From positions 62,001 to 126,000 of the forward strand of contig CBDCEX010000014.1 of the NCBI GenBank assembly GCA_965216025.1: 64,000 nt of DNA, written 5' to 3'. The position numbers and the translations under genes are program-made. Source of the DNA: JADFQT01 sp965216025 (GTDB taxonomy: Bacteria > Chloroflexota > Dehalococcoidia > Lucifugimonadales > UBA3495). A model generated the notes under the pieces. It had not been told where the DNA came from, did no database searches, and was given only the letters and a program-made list of their open reading frames with translations. Below are positions 47,304 through 54,864 of this stretch, piece after piece; within the stretch, counting starts at the first letter, position 1, and every line of letters starts with the position of its first letter.

Positions 47304-48302
47304 CTAATGTTCCGGAGCAAAAGGGAGGGAAACACCCTGCTCGATAGACTCATAGGCCTTCAGCACCAGCGCCAAGTCATTGAGCCCCTGAATGCCGGGC
47401 ACCTGGGGCAGGCGACCCTCGCGGATGCTCTCCCTAAACTCCCGCACCATGCTTTCCAGGCCGGAAAGCTCCTCGTCCAACCGGATAACCTGCTCCTGAC
47501 CGCCCTGCTCGAGACGAAGCTGAGACTCACCTAGCTCGAAATATATGCGGCCCTTGCTCCCCGAAACGGCCACCCATGCGGGCTGGAGACGGTCCGAGGC
47601 TACCCAGCAATGGTTAATCAGGCCAACCATACCGCTGGACCATTTGGCCACCATCACCAGCCCATCCTCCCCCTCATGCTGGGAGAGGGCCTGGGGCATG
47701 GCCGCGGCGAAGATATGTTCCGGCTCCCCAGCCAGGTAGCGCAGGAGGTGAACTTTGTGGATTCCGCCATCAATAAAAACACCGCCACCGTTCAGGTGCC
47801 TAATGCTGCGCCATTGGCCGGGCTGGAAAGAAGCCTCCTCTTGTAGCTGAATCATCCGGAGCTCTCCTACTTCGCCCCGGTCCACCAACTCTTTACAACG
47901 GCGCACGGCCGGCATAAACCGGAAATTCTCGGCCACCATAAGGGTAATTCCGGCCTCCTGGGCAGCGGCGATGATTCGGTGGCCATCCTCAAGGGTAGTG
48001 GAGATGGGCTTTTCCAATAGGACGTGCTTCCCGGCCCGGGCTGCCATAGCCACGTGCTCCTGGTGCAGGTGGTGGGGGGTGCAAAGGTACATCGCCTCCA
48101 CCCGGGAATCGGCGGCGGCCTCTTGGTAGGATCCGAAGGCCCCACTGCCTTGGAACATCTGAGAGTAGGCTTCGGCCCGTTGGCGGTCGCGGCTGGCGAA
48201 ATAGAGGTCGATATCGCCCCGAACGGCTTGAATCCCTTGGGCAAAGGTCTGGGCATATTGTCCGCAGCCGACAACACACAGTCCTAATTTCACCTTGATC
48301 AA
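47304..48302 (-). CDS. Gfo/Idh/MocA-family oxidoreductase
   Basis: A 332-residue NAD(P)-dependent dehydrogenase. LGLCVVGCGQYAQTF is the N-terminal nucleotide loop (GxGxxA type), and HVLLEKPISTTLEDGHRII carries the EKP motif with its conserved lysine. NGGGVFIDGGIHKVHLLRYL contains the GGG...D..H of the catalytic region. Start: TTG at 48302 or GTG at 48293; GAGGGGGA lies just upstream. Family members oxidise or reduce sugars, inositols or sugar nucleotides, some with glycosidase-like outcomes. It is transcribed first, followed closely by the GH36-like gene, so the pair probably processes one sugar-containing compound. Confidence 0.9.
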   Translation of the reverse strand: MIKVKLGLCVVGCGQYAQTFAQGIQAVRGDIDLYFASRDRQRAEAYSQMFQGSGAFGSYQEAAADSRVEAMYLCTPHHLHQEHVAMAARAGKHVLLEKPISTTLEDGHRIIAAAQEAGITLMVAENFRFMPAVRRCKELVDRGEVGELRMIQLQEEASFQPGQWRSIRHLNGGGVFIDGGIHKVHLLRYLAGEPEHIFAAAMPQALSQHEGEDGLVMVAKWSSGMVGLINHCWVASDRLQPAWVAVSGSKGRIYFELGESQLRLEQGGQEQVIRLDEELSGLESMVREFRESIREGRLPQVPGIQGLNDLALVLKAYESIEQGVSLPFAPEH

Positions 48303-48732
48303 TCCCCCTCAGGGTTAACGCCCTACAATAGAAAAACCAATTTTACTCTCTTTAGTCTGGGCTGGGGCACTCTCCGAGACTGGCATTGAAATCGGAGCTC
48401 ACGCATTACTGCTTGGACTACGGGCCTTAATGTTTCTTCAGCTAGCTCTGCACCCTTCACGATCTTAAGGAATTGCCATTGGCGTCAAAGATAGCTCCGA
48501 AGCTGAAGGCGTAAGCGGTCGGACGGCGGTTGTGCAGGTGTTCCAGTCGTTTGGACCCTCAGCGCTGGTAGGTGTAAAATGGTCCGGTGTCCACCAAGCC
48601 ACCTAAGCGGGCAGGTCTGCCTCTAGAAAATACTCACCGCGCCTGCTTAGGGCCTCGCTATGCAACCCATGGTAGCGGTAATTGAAGGCATAATAGATTC
48701 CACGTCCTCCAAACGCTGGTAGGTTAATTCGT
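48303..48732 (-). other. Intergenic region with a decayed coding remnant
   Basis: About 430 bases between divergent genes. On the minus strand protein-like pieces appear in two frames: YYAFNYRYHGLHSEALSRRG (around 48690-48630) and DTGPFYTYQR, then RRPTAYAFSFGAIFDANGN (around 48590-48470), separated by stops and a frame change. The parent gene is not recognised. No ribosome site or intact ORF is present. Confidence 0.35.
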
Positions 48733-49560
48733 ATGCAGCATATGGTGTTTCCAGGCGCTGAAACATCCGTGATCCATTACGGAAACCGGGTTAGCGGTTT
48801 TTTGGCCCTGCCCATGATCGAGTCGGGAAATCGTGGTGCCGTGATCCTGGGTCACGAGAGGTATGGATTAGTCCAGCATACCTTGGACTTGACTGCCAAA
48901 TTCGCCGCTCACGGATATGTTGCCTTGGCGCCCGACATGTACTCCCGATGGGAGGGAGACCGGGAGGCGTTGGAACGGGGTGACATTAGGGTGCCGCTGT
49001 CGGACCAAGACACCATTTCCTACATGGGGGATAGCTTGGACTTCCTGCGGGGCCATCGCATGGTTTCCCCTGACCGGGTGGCCGCCATGGGTGTTTGCCA
49101 AAGCGGCGAGTACCCCCTGGTGCTCAACAGCGTGCGGCATGAACTGGCGGCCAACATCGTAGTCTATGGAGGAGCCCAAAAAAGAGCCTGGGAGCTGAGC
49201 GAGACCAGACAGGTTCCCTACGAGGCGATTATCGAACGAATCACCGCACCGGTATTGGGAATTTGGGGAGAGGGAGACTGGGTCGTATCTGTGCCAGACG
49301 TGTTAAGGTTGCGGAATTCCCTGGAACTGCACCGGAAGAGCTATGAATTTACCCTGTTTCGAGATATGCCCCATGGCTGGATGAACTCTACCATGCCCGG
49401 CCGCTACCGTCCCAAGCAGGCGGAAGAGGCCTGGAGTCTCATATTGGACTTCCTGGACCGCGTTTTCCAGGGCGGCTTTCCGAAGGATCGGGTTACTTGG
49501 CGATTCCAGTCTGATATCTCTCCTTCCTACGACTTCACCCAGAAAGTTCGCTTGGCCTAG
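48733..49560 (+). CDS. Dienelactone-hydrolase-family alpha/beta hydrolase
   Basis: A 275-residue alpha/beta hydrolase. GAVILGHERYGLVQHTLDL is the family's GHE-x-x-GL segment. The nucleophile elbow is AAMGVCQSGEYPL, with Cys as in dienelactone hydrolase (G-x-C-x-G). LGIWGEGDWVVS supplies the Asp and FRDMPHGW the His, completing a Cys-Asp-His triad. In Chloroflexota such proteins occur widely and act on lactones or related esters. There is no good ribosome site before the ATG at 48733. The next gene, an isochorismatase-like hydrolase, follows in 109 bases on the same strand and may act in the same pathway. Confidence 0.88.
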   Translation: MQHMVFPGAETSVIHYGNRVSGFLALPMIESGNRGAVILGHERYGLVQHTLDLTAKFAAHGYVALAPDMYSRWEGDREALERGDIRVPLSDQDTISYMGDSLDFLRGHRMVSPDRVAAMGVCQSGEYPLVLNSVRHELAANIVVYGGAQKRAWELSETRQVPYEAIIERITAPVLGIWGEGDWVVSVPDVLRLRNSLELHRKSYEFTLFRDMPHGWMNSTMPGRYRPKQAEEAWSLILDFLDRVFQGGFPKDRVTWRFQSDISPSYDFTQKVRLA

Positions 49561-49669
49561 GTTGTGCCTTTATGGTATCCATTGTTTGTCCACCGGAGGG
49601 AAGAAGCCCTAAAGGGGAATCTATTAAGCCCGTGTTAGTCGCCAATCGGCAGTCAAAAGGAGGCATTCA

Positions 49670-50380
49670 ATGTCACAACGAGTGTGGGATAAATTTCTGA
49701 CCGAGCAGGACAAGGCTCATCTGGAGGCGAGCGAACACCGGCGCATGGGATTTGGAGATCGACCCGCCCTTCTGCTCATCGACCTGTATCGCTGGGTCTT
49801 CGGAGACGAGCCGGAGCCTATATTGGAGGGGATTAAGAAATGGCCTGGATACTGTGGTCCCGCAGCCTGGGCGGCGATACCCCATATTCAGACCCTGTTG
49901 CAGTCAGCCAGAGATGCCGAGATACCCGTCGTGCACCTGACCGGCTTGGACGGCAGCGGGGTCGAGGGATGGTCCGCCCGGCGTTCGCCGACACCAGATG
50001 AGCTGAGTCCTGAAGAGAGGGACCGGAGAAAGCGGCGGTATGAAATTATTGATGAGGTAGCGCCTATTCCGGGAGAAGCCATATTGCGCAAGTCCTCCCC
50101 CAGCGCTTTCTGGGGTACACCCCTGGTGGGCCATCTAAATTCTCTGGGGGTGGACACTATCATCACTTGCGGCGAGAGCACCAGCGGTTGCGTTCGAGCA
50201 AGTGTCGTGGATGGCTGCACCAACCGGTACCGGATGGCAGTGGTGGAAGAGTGCGTCTTTGACCGTCATCAGGCCTCCCATGCCATCAACCTTTTTGACA
50301 TGAACCAAAAGTACGCCGATGTTTTGCCCTTGGCCGAGGTGCTGGAGTATTTGGCGGCCTGGCGTGCCGAGAGGGGTTGA
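49670..50380 (+). CDS. Isochorismatase-family (N-carbamoylsarcosine amidase-like) cysteine hydrolase
   Basis: A 236-residue isochorismatase-like hydrolase. The triad is visible: Asp in RPALLLIDLYRWVF, Lys in ILRKSSPSAFWGT, and Cys in CGESTSGCVRASVVDG. The overall layout, including the SAFWGTPLVGHLNSLGVDTI stretch, resembles N-carbamoylsarcosine amidohydrolase and related amidases that release ammonia from an N-carbamoyl or amide group. AAAGGAGG precedes the ATG. A RidA gene follows at once (52 bases), a common partnership in nitrogen-compound and pyrimidine breakdown, where RidA handles reactive aminoacrylate-type products. Confidence 0.9.
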   Translation: MSQRVWDKFLTEQDKAHLEASEHRRMGFGDRPALLLIDLYRWVFGDEPEPILEGIKKWPGYCGPAAWAAIPHIQTLLQSARDAEIPVVHLTGLDGSGVEGWSARRSPTPDELSPEERDRRKRRYEIIDEVAPIPGEAILRKSSPSAFWGTPLVGHLNSLGVDTIITCGESTSGCVRASVVDGCTNRYRMAVVEECVFDRHQASHAINLFDMNQKYADVLPLAEVLEYLAAWRAERG

Positions 50381-50673
50381 GGCGATGACCAGGCAGGCCT
50401 TTACTGTATGTTGAAACTCATAGGAGCGCGACATGGATATAGTTCGCCGGGATTACCCGGAACTTCCCCAACCGGCCGGCGCCTTCCATCATTCGGTTCG
50501 TAGCGGAAACCTGCTATTCATAGCGGGCAGCACGGCCAGAGGGACGGATGCTGAGGCCGGCGACATAGCGGCCCAGACCGAAGCCATCATCAAGAAATTC
50601 CAGCATATCTTGGAGGCCAACGGAGCTGCGCTTAGCAATATCGTTAAAGTCACCAGCTTCGTAACCGACCTTA

Positions 50674-51474
50674 GAGCCTGTTTGCAATCTCTTCAGGATT
50701 AGCGCCGCGAAGGCAAGCACCACCATTTGCAGGCTGGTATTTAGCTTTCTTTCGCAGTTCTTCCAGAGTCGGCGGCACTTTTCCAGCCAGGCAAAAGACC
50801 GCTCCACCACCCATCGCTTCGGCAGCACTACGAAGGTGTGCATCTCATTGCGTTTCACCACCTCCACCGACGCTCCCAGCAGGCTCTGCACCCCAGCGGC
50901 AAAGGGATCCCCAGTGTAACCCCCGTCCACCAGCACGTTCTGCACCAAGCTGAGGCCGTCCCGCCGCTGGTCAAACATCGCCAAAGCCCCAGCCCGGTCG
51001 GTGACGTTCGCGGTAGTCACGTGGATCGCATGGGGCAATCCCTGAGTATCCACCGCGATGTGACGCTTGATTCCCGACACCTTCTTGCCCGCGTCATAGC
51101 CCTTCTGCTCGGCGCTGTCCGTGTTCTTGACGCTCTGGGAGTCCACGATGCAGAAGCTGGTCTGCTCTTTCCGACCATTGCTTCTCCGGGCCGCGCCAAC
51201 CAATTTTTTTTAAGACCTGCTCCAGAATAGACTCTTGCTCTGGGTCAGGCCGCTGGCTCCATTGCTGGAAATACCTGTAGCAGGTGCCCCAATTGGGGAA
51301 GTCCGCAGGGAGCATCCGCCACTGGCACCCGCTTTTCAAAAGATAGAGCACCCCGCAGAAAACGTCGTACAAGTCCACGGTGCGGGGCTTGGTCCGGCGT
51401 CGGGCCGACTCCAAATCCGGCAGAATTCGGGCAAATTGCTCCCGGCTGATGTCGCTGGGATAGGAATGAGACAT
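50674..51474 (-). CDS. IS5-family transposase (two frames joined at A8)
   Basis: OrfA starts at ATG 51474 (SHSYPSDISREQFARILPDL) and includes VFCGVLYLLKSGCQWRMLP, the family N-terminus; it runs past the A8 run (51207-51214) in its own frame to 51094. OrfB in another frame carries SFCIVDSQSVKNTDSAEQKG (first Asp), VLVDGGYTGDPF (second Asp) and KRWVVERSFAWLEKCRRLWK (Glu). Seven As would fuse both into one protein, so either frameshifting on the A-run makes the full enzyme or one base is extra. OrfB has no stop inside the element; it reads across the end into the disrupted RidA gene (to 50514). Confidence 0.88.
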
Positions 51475-51535
51475 GATTACCCCTCCCCTGGTAATAGCCT
51501 CAACTTAACATATTCCGGAGATCGTAGACAGGCTC
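50674..51535 (-). mobile_element. IS5-family element with TTA target duplication
   Basis: An 862-bp element with ends gagcctgtttgcaatctc and, from the other side, gagcctgtctacgatctc. TTA occurs immediately outside each end (50671-50673 and 51536-51538), the 3-bp TNA duplication typical of the IS1031/IS427-like groups of the IS5 family. It carries a two-frame transposase on the minus strand and inserted in a RidA gene. Confidence 0.93.
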
Positions 51536-51808
51536 TTAGGGAAGCTCCCGCCAGCGCCGAGGTACGCCGGAAGTATTTCGCGGGAGCGTTCCCCGCCAGC
51601 ACCCAGGTAAAGGTAGCGGCCTTGGGAACGCCGGACCTGAAAATAGAAATCGAAGCCGTAGCGGTCTTGCCCGATTAAAGCAGACTGTAGGGAGATAAAA
51701 ATACTCCCGGTTACAATTTGACTTTACCAGTTTTTACGAGTCAATTCGCACCCTTGAGCAGTTTGGTGCCCGGTACTACAATTTCACGTAACGGCTTTAC
51801 CGTCCCTG

Positions 51809-52667
51809 GTGTCATCGGCTCTCGAGTATTTGTACCCGATGGGTCGGAGATACCCGAGGTATCTGGTTAAGTCTGCGGCGCAACCAAGCCGGGAATGCCC
51901 TCACACGGAACTGCCGGGAATGTTCGAGAAGGGAGGAAAAACCGGGGAGGAGAGGTACTGCGCCAACTGCCAGGAGGTCAGGTCCGTGAGGGACGGCCGG
52001 GAACGAAAGACACCCAGTCCCTGCGGTATGTCCCAGCCCTGCCGGTGCGAAGCGGGAGAAGAATCCAGGGAGAAGGAACGCCTAGAATACCCATGGGACA
52101 ACTCGCCCAGCCAGAAGGAAGACAATGAGCGCCGCGCAGAGCCGGCCTTGGAGGAGAGAGGGATGACCAGAGAAGAGAGCCCAGCAGACGAGCACCCCGC
52201 AGAAGAGCACCCGAAGATGGAGGAAGAAATAGAAGCCATCAGCGACCTGGACCCAACCTCCCCCAAGATGGCCCTCGGCCACAACCACCGGACCTACCGC
52301 ACCGTAGAGCTACGGAAGTTCACCGCGAGCCGCCAGGAATGCGTCTGCGGCGCCCACCGAGAAACGGGGCTCATGCTGTCGGGTACCTGGGTAGGAGGTG
52401 AACCGGTGGATACGCCCTGGAAGAGGGCCCATCTGGAAGCGGTGAGGCAGGCGGTGGAGAAAAGCGCGCCCCTCCTGGAACTGCAGCCCGCCGCCATCCA
52501 GGACCTGCACCGGACCCTGCTGAACGCCCCCCCCGGGAACGGAAGATCAGGACCTGCCGGCGTTGGCAGCAGCATACCAGGTGGCGGTGGGAGCAGCCCG
52601 CCGTCTGCTGGAATGGCGCCAGAACGAGGAGCAGGCCGAAGCAGAGAAAAAGGCCGGCCTTGGGTAA
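51809..52667 (+). pseudogene. Unrecognised accessory protein, frameshifted at a C8 run
   Basis: The frame starts near GTG 51809 (or ATG 51839) and encodes a charged protein with possible zinc ligands (CPHTELPGMF, then RYCANCQEVRSVR) and a later CVCGAHRETGLMLSG block with WKRAHLEAVRQAVEKSAPLL. After the C8 run at 52527-52534 the ORF reads into a low-complexity tail to 52684. The other frame after the run gives TEDQDLPALAAAYQVAVGAA and RRLLEWRQNEEQAEAEKKAG and a stop at 52667, a much more protein-like helical end. One C fewer restores a single gene of about 286 residues. Function unknown; it adjoins an integrase fragment, so it may be cargo of a mobile island. Confidence 0.6.
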
Positions 52668-52689
52668 CATTGCCATTCCATTAGCCCTT

Positions 52690-52741
52690 CCCCTGTAGAA
52701 CACCAGAAGAACACCAGAAGAACACCAGAAGAACTCCAGTT
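52690..52741. repeat. Tandem repeat of about 12 bp
   Basis: GAACACCAGAA occurs three times in direct succession and a fourth time as GAACTCCAG, at about 52698-52740, between the unrecognised gene and the integrase stop. It overlaps no gene. Confidence 0.7.
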
Positions 52742-53143
52742 TCATACGGCCAGATACGACCCCCAGGCATCCATGAGCCGACGCCTCCGGTCGAACAGGT
52801 CAGACCGGGCATAGGCCGCTTCAACAGCATTTGAAACAATGTGGGCCAGGGCCGCCTCCATCACCGCATGGGGAGCATCAGTTTGCTCGGCAGCCCAGTC
52901 GCGGAAGCTCGAACGAAAACCGTGAGGAACGCAGTCCACCCCCAACTTCCGCAACAACCTGCCATGGGTCATATTGGACAGAGGGTTCCCCGACGCCACC
53001 GGAAAAACCAACCCGGACCGGCACCCCAGCGGCCGAGCCTCTTCCAGGATGGCCAAAGCGCGGTCTTGGAGTGGCACCCGGTGCTCCCGTCCGGCCTTCA
53101 TCCGCCCGGCTGAAATCACCCAGGTACGGGCCTCCGGATCCAT
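52742..53143 (-). pseudogene. Tyrosine recombinase (phage-type integrase), C-terminal fragment
   Basis: The 133 codons after ATG 53143 form the C-terminal catalytic domain of a tyrosine recombinase. RMKAGREHRVPLQDRALAIL is the usual segment after the first catalytic Arg. HGFRSSFRDWAAEQT holds the HxxR pair, and AALAHIVSNAVEAAYARSD holds the LAH and the Tyr region. Upstream in frame DGEVRFASWEE continues the domain, including the first Arg, but then the similarity stops. The N-terminal DNA-binding half is missing. Intact relatives are about 400 residues. It implies a former integrative element here. Confidence 0.85.
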
Positions 53144-53332
53144 CTCTTCCCAGGAAGCGAAGCGGACCTCACCGTCCCTCGTACTACAGTCTGATTTAGC
53201 TATAAATCAGCAACTATAGGTTATTTTCATCCCAAGATTTGTACCTAAACACGGATCAGAAAAGCCGGTCAAAGCGTACGTCCCATCCACCCAAGCCACG
53301 GAACCACGTCTGCAAGTTCCCTCAACATCGCC

Positions 53333-53513
53333 TTAGAACCTGTTTACGATCTCTGAAATATGATAAGTTGAGACGATTACCAGAGGGAGGGGTAATCATG
53401 TCTCATTCCTATCCCATCGCCTTAGAACCTGTTTACGATCTCTGAAATATGATAAGTTGAGACGATTACCAGAGGAAGGGGGTAATCATGTCTCATTCCT
53501 ATCCCAGCGACTA
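53333..53513 (+). repeat. Two tandem 89-bp relics of the IS5-type element's terminal region
   Basis: Two near-identical units begin at 53333 and 53422, each with TTAGAACCTGTTTACGATCT, then AAATATGATAAGTTGAGACG, a purine-rich ribosome site, and ATGTCTCATTCCTATCCC. They match the transposase-proximal end of the IS5 element at 50674-51535, including its start codon and first six codons (MSHSYP). The first unit reads on into the second; the second ends SD then stop. The body of the element is gone. Confidence 0.88.
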
Positions 53514-54074
53514 GAGTCTGCGTCAAAAGCACCAATGGGCCATGTGGCGGTGTATTCGCCGCCCCGGCAAAAGCCGGAGCCCGGACATCTTTGAACACAC
53601 CCTCTTAGCTGGACTTTGTACATTCGAGCCGCGTAGGTGGGCGTATCTGTGAGGCGGTCGTATAGGGCGGCTGGGACTTTTTCACTGTCGCTGTCGCGCC
53701 TAGACATTGAAAAACCCCCAGACGACATCCACAGATGGCGGCGCACTAATTCCATCGTTACTGGTTTATGGTTACTGGCTTTTGTACAAAGTCGAGCTTA
53801 GAGCAAACTCGCCACCATCAATCAGACATCGCTGCATCTGAGAGCGAACACCCCGGAACAGCGTAGATCCCTCCCAGTCTCCCAGTCTCCCGGTCCCCGA
53901 ACCGTCCAGGAATCCTTCCTGCCCCGCCCCTGCAAGCCCCACACAAAAACGGATACCACGTCGATTTATGTATTAATAAACGACATATACGTATATCTGA
54001 CATTCTAGTAACACTTTATAGACGCAGCAGTCACTTTTAGGGAATAATCTCGAAAGTCCACTCAGAGGTAAGAA
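53514..54074. other. AT-richer intergenic region
   Basis: About 560 bases with no convincing gene. The last 150 bases are clearly AT-richer than the surroundings and contain TATGTATTAATAAACG and a palindrome at 53985-53996, probably the control region of the helix-turn-helix gene that follows. Confidence 0.5.
53985..53996. promoter_or_regulatory. 12-bp perfect palindrome, possible operator
   Basis: ATATACGTATAT lies about 80 bases upstream of the helix-turn-helix ORF. Its symmetry and AT-rich setting suit an autoregulatory binding site; this is inference only. Confidence 0.35.
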
Positions 54075-54335
54075 ATGCCGACTACATCCATAGACCCGGT
54101 GGTAGCAAAAAACCTGAAGGACACGCTCAAAAGGATTGGACGCAGCGCCTACTCCGTCGCCGTCGCCCTGAGGCGCCCACCAAACTGGCTGTACCAGATC
54201 ACCAGCGGCAAGTACGGCATATCCATTGCCGCACTCAGGGAGGTGGCGGATGAGATCGGAGTACCGGTAGGGTCGCTGATTGACCCCCCACCCACGGATG
54301 GTAACGAAACAAAACAGGAGGTACCAATGGGCCTA
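54075..54335 (+). pseudogene. XRE-like helix-turn-helix protein, 3' end lost
   Basis: Residues 1-75 form a small DNA-binding domain: DTLKRIGRSAYSVAVALRRP, NWLYQITSGKYGISIAALRE, VADEIGVPVGSLIDPPP. The pattern of an early-recognised XRE-like repressor is clear though divergent. From about residue 80 the frame runs into the antisense of the solute-binding-protein relic and becomes low in sense (ending 54644), so the real C-terminus has been replaced. GAGGTAAG precedes the ATG. Confidence 0.65.
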
Positions 54336-54620
54336 CCCATCTTCCGAGGTCACCAGAATGATGGTGTCCTTGCCAGAGATGGCTTCGACCGGAACGGGGG
54401 TGAAGGTCGGCCTGGCAGTAGCAAAGGGAGTGGGTGTAGGCTCGCCCATCGCCTCTGGGGTCTCAGCCATGGCAGGGGCTGCGGTAGGTACCGGTGCGGT
54501 TGTTGCGGTTGGCTCTGGCTGTACGGAGCTGCTGCAGGCTACTCCGATCAGCAATACCGAGGCCAGGGGGATGAGAAACATCGCTCGAGGGTTGAACCAC
54601 CTGGGCACAGACATAAACAC
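54333..54620 (-). pseudogene. Solute-binding lipoprotein, N-terminal relic of a tandem duplicate
   Basis: Begins MFMSVPRWFNPRAMFLIPLA, nearly the same as the intact gene at 54865-56661 (MFMSVPRWFNPRAMILVPVT). It continues with a lipobox (LLIGVAC), a TPTPTP-rich linker and DTIILVTSEDG, and then stops at the junction with the helix-turn-helix fragment. Its upstream leader (54621-54800) also matches that of the intact gene (56662-56850). So this is the remaining 5' end of a duplicated solute-binding protein, about 95 of 600 residues. Confidence 0.85.
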
Positions 54621-54814
54621 AACTCCGAATTAGCCTTCCCGTAGACAGAATATTCCGAACTTGACCGCAAACCTCCTTCGCGACCTAGGGACGATTGTGA
54701 GGTGCGGCGCATATTTGACCACCCCATCGCCCCCGCAAGACCCTCCAACGGTGGGTGGGCGGACCACTCCAGTTCTCACGCTCCAACAACTAGAGGCCAC
54801 TGGGCAGATGTAAC

Positions 54815-54843
54815 CCCGCGCCCCGGAAGATCCGGGGCGCGGG
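54815..54843 (-). terminator. GC-rich hairpin after the solute-binding-protein gene
   Basis: CCCGCGCCCCGGA (54815-54827) pairs perfectly over 13 bases with TCCGGGGCGCGGG (54831-54843), with a three-base loop. It lies 22 bases beyond the stop codon of the minus-strand gene. No T-run follows in either direction, so termination may need Rho. Confidence 0.55.
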
Positions 54844-54864
54844 AGCTTGAACCTGGGAAGGGAC

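Larger units (their letters stand above)
50433..51678 (+). pseudogene. RidA-family gene split by an IS5-family element
   Basis: The 5' part (50433-50673) encodes VRRDYPELPQPAGAFHHSVR, SGNLLFIAGSTARGTDAEAG and IVKVTSFVTDL. The 3' part (from 51539) encodes REAPASAEVRRKYFAGAFPA, then LGTPDLKIEIEAVAVLPD, to the TAA at 51678. Removing 50674-51535 and one TTA duplicate joins the two in frame as VTDLREAPAS. The intact product would be about 127 residues, close to the RidA at 41858-42247. The residue matching the RidA Arg region reads PASTQVKV, again without Arg. ATG 50433 has AGGAGCG upstream. It follows the isochorismatase-like gene, so the insertion breaks an operon. Confidence 0.92.

Noticed and set aside
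52690..52741. Short direct repeats as a CRISPR array
   Set aside because: The units are contiguous without spacers and only about 12 bp long.
53333..53513. The 89-bp tandem repeats as an attachment site or origin
   Set aside because: They match the end of the IS5 element including its start codon, which explains them better.
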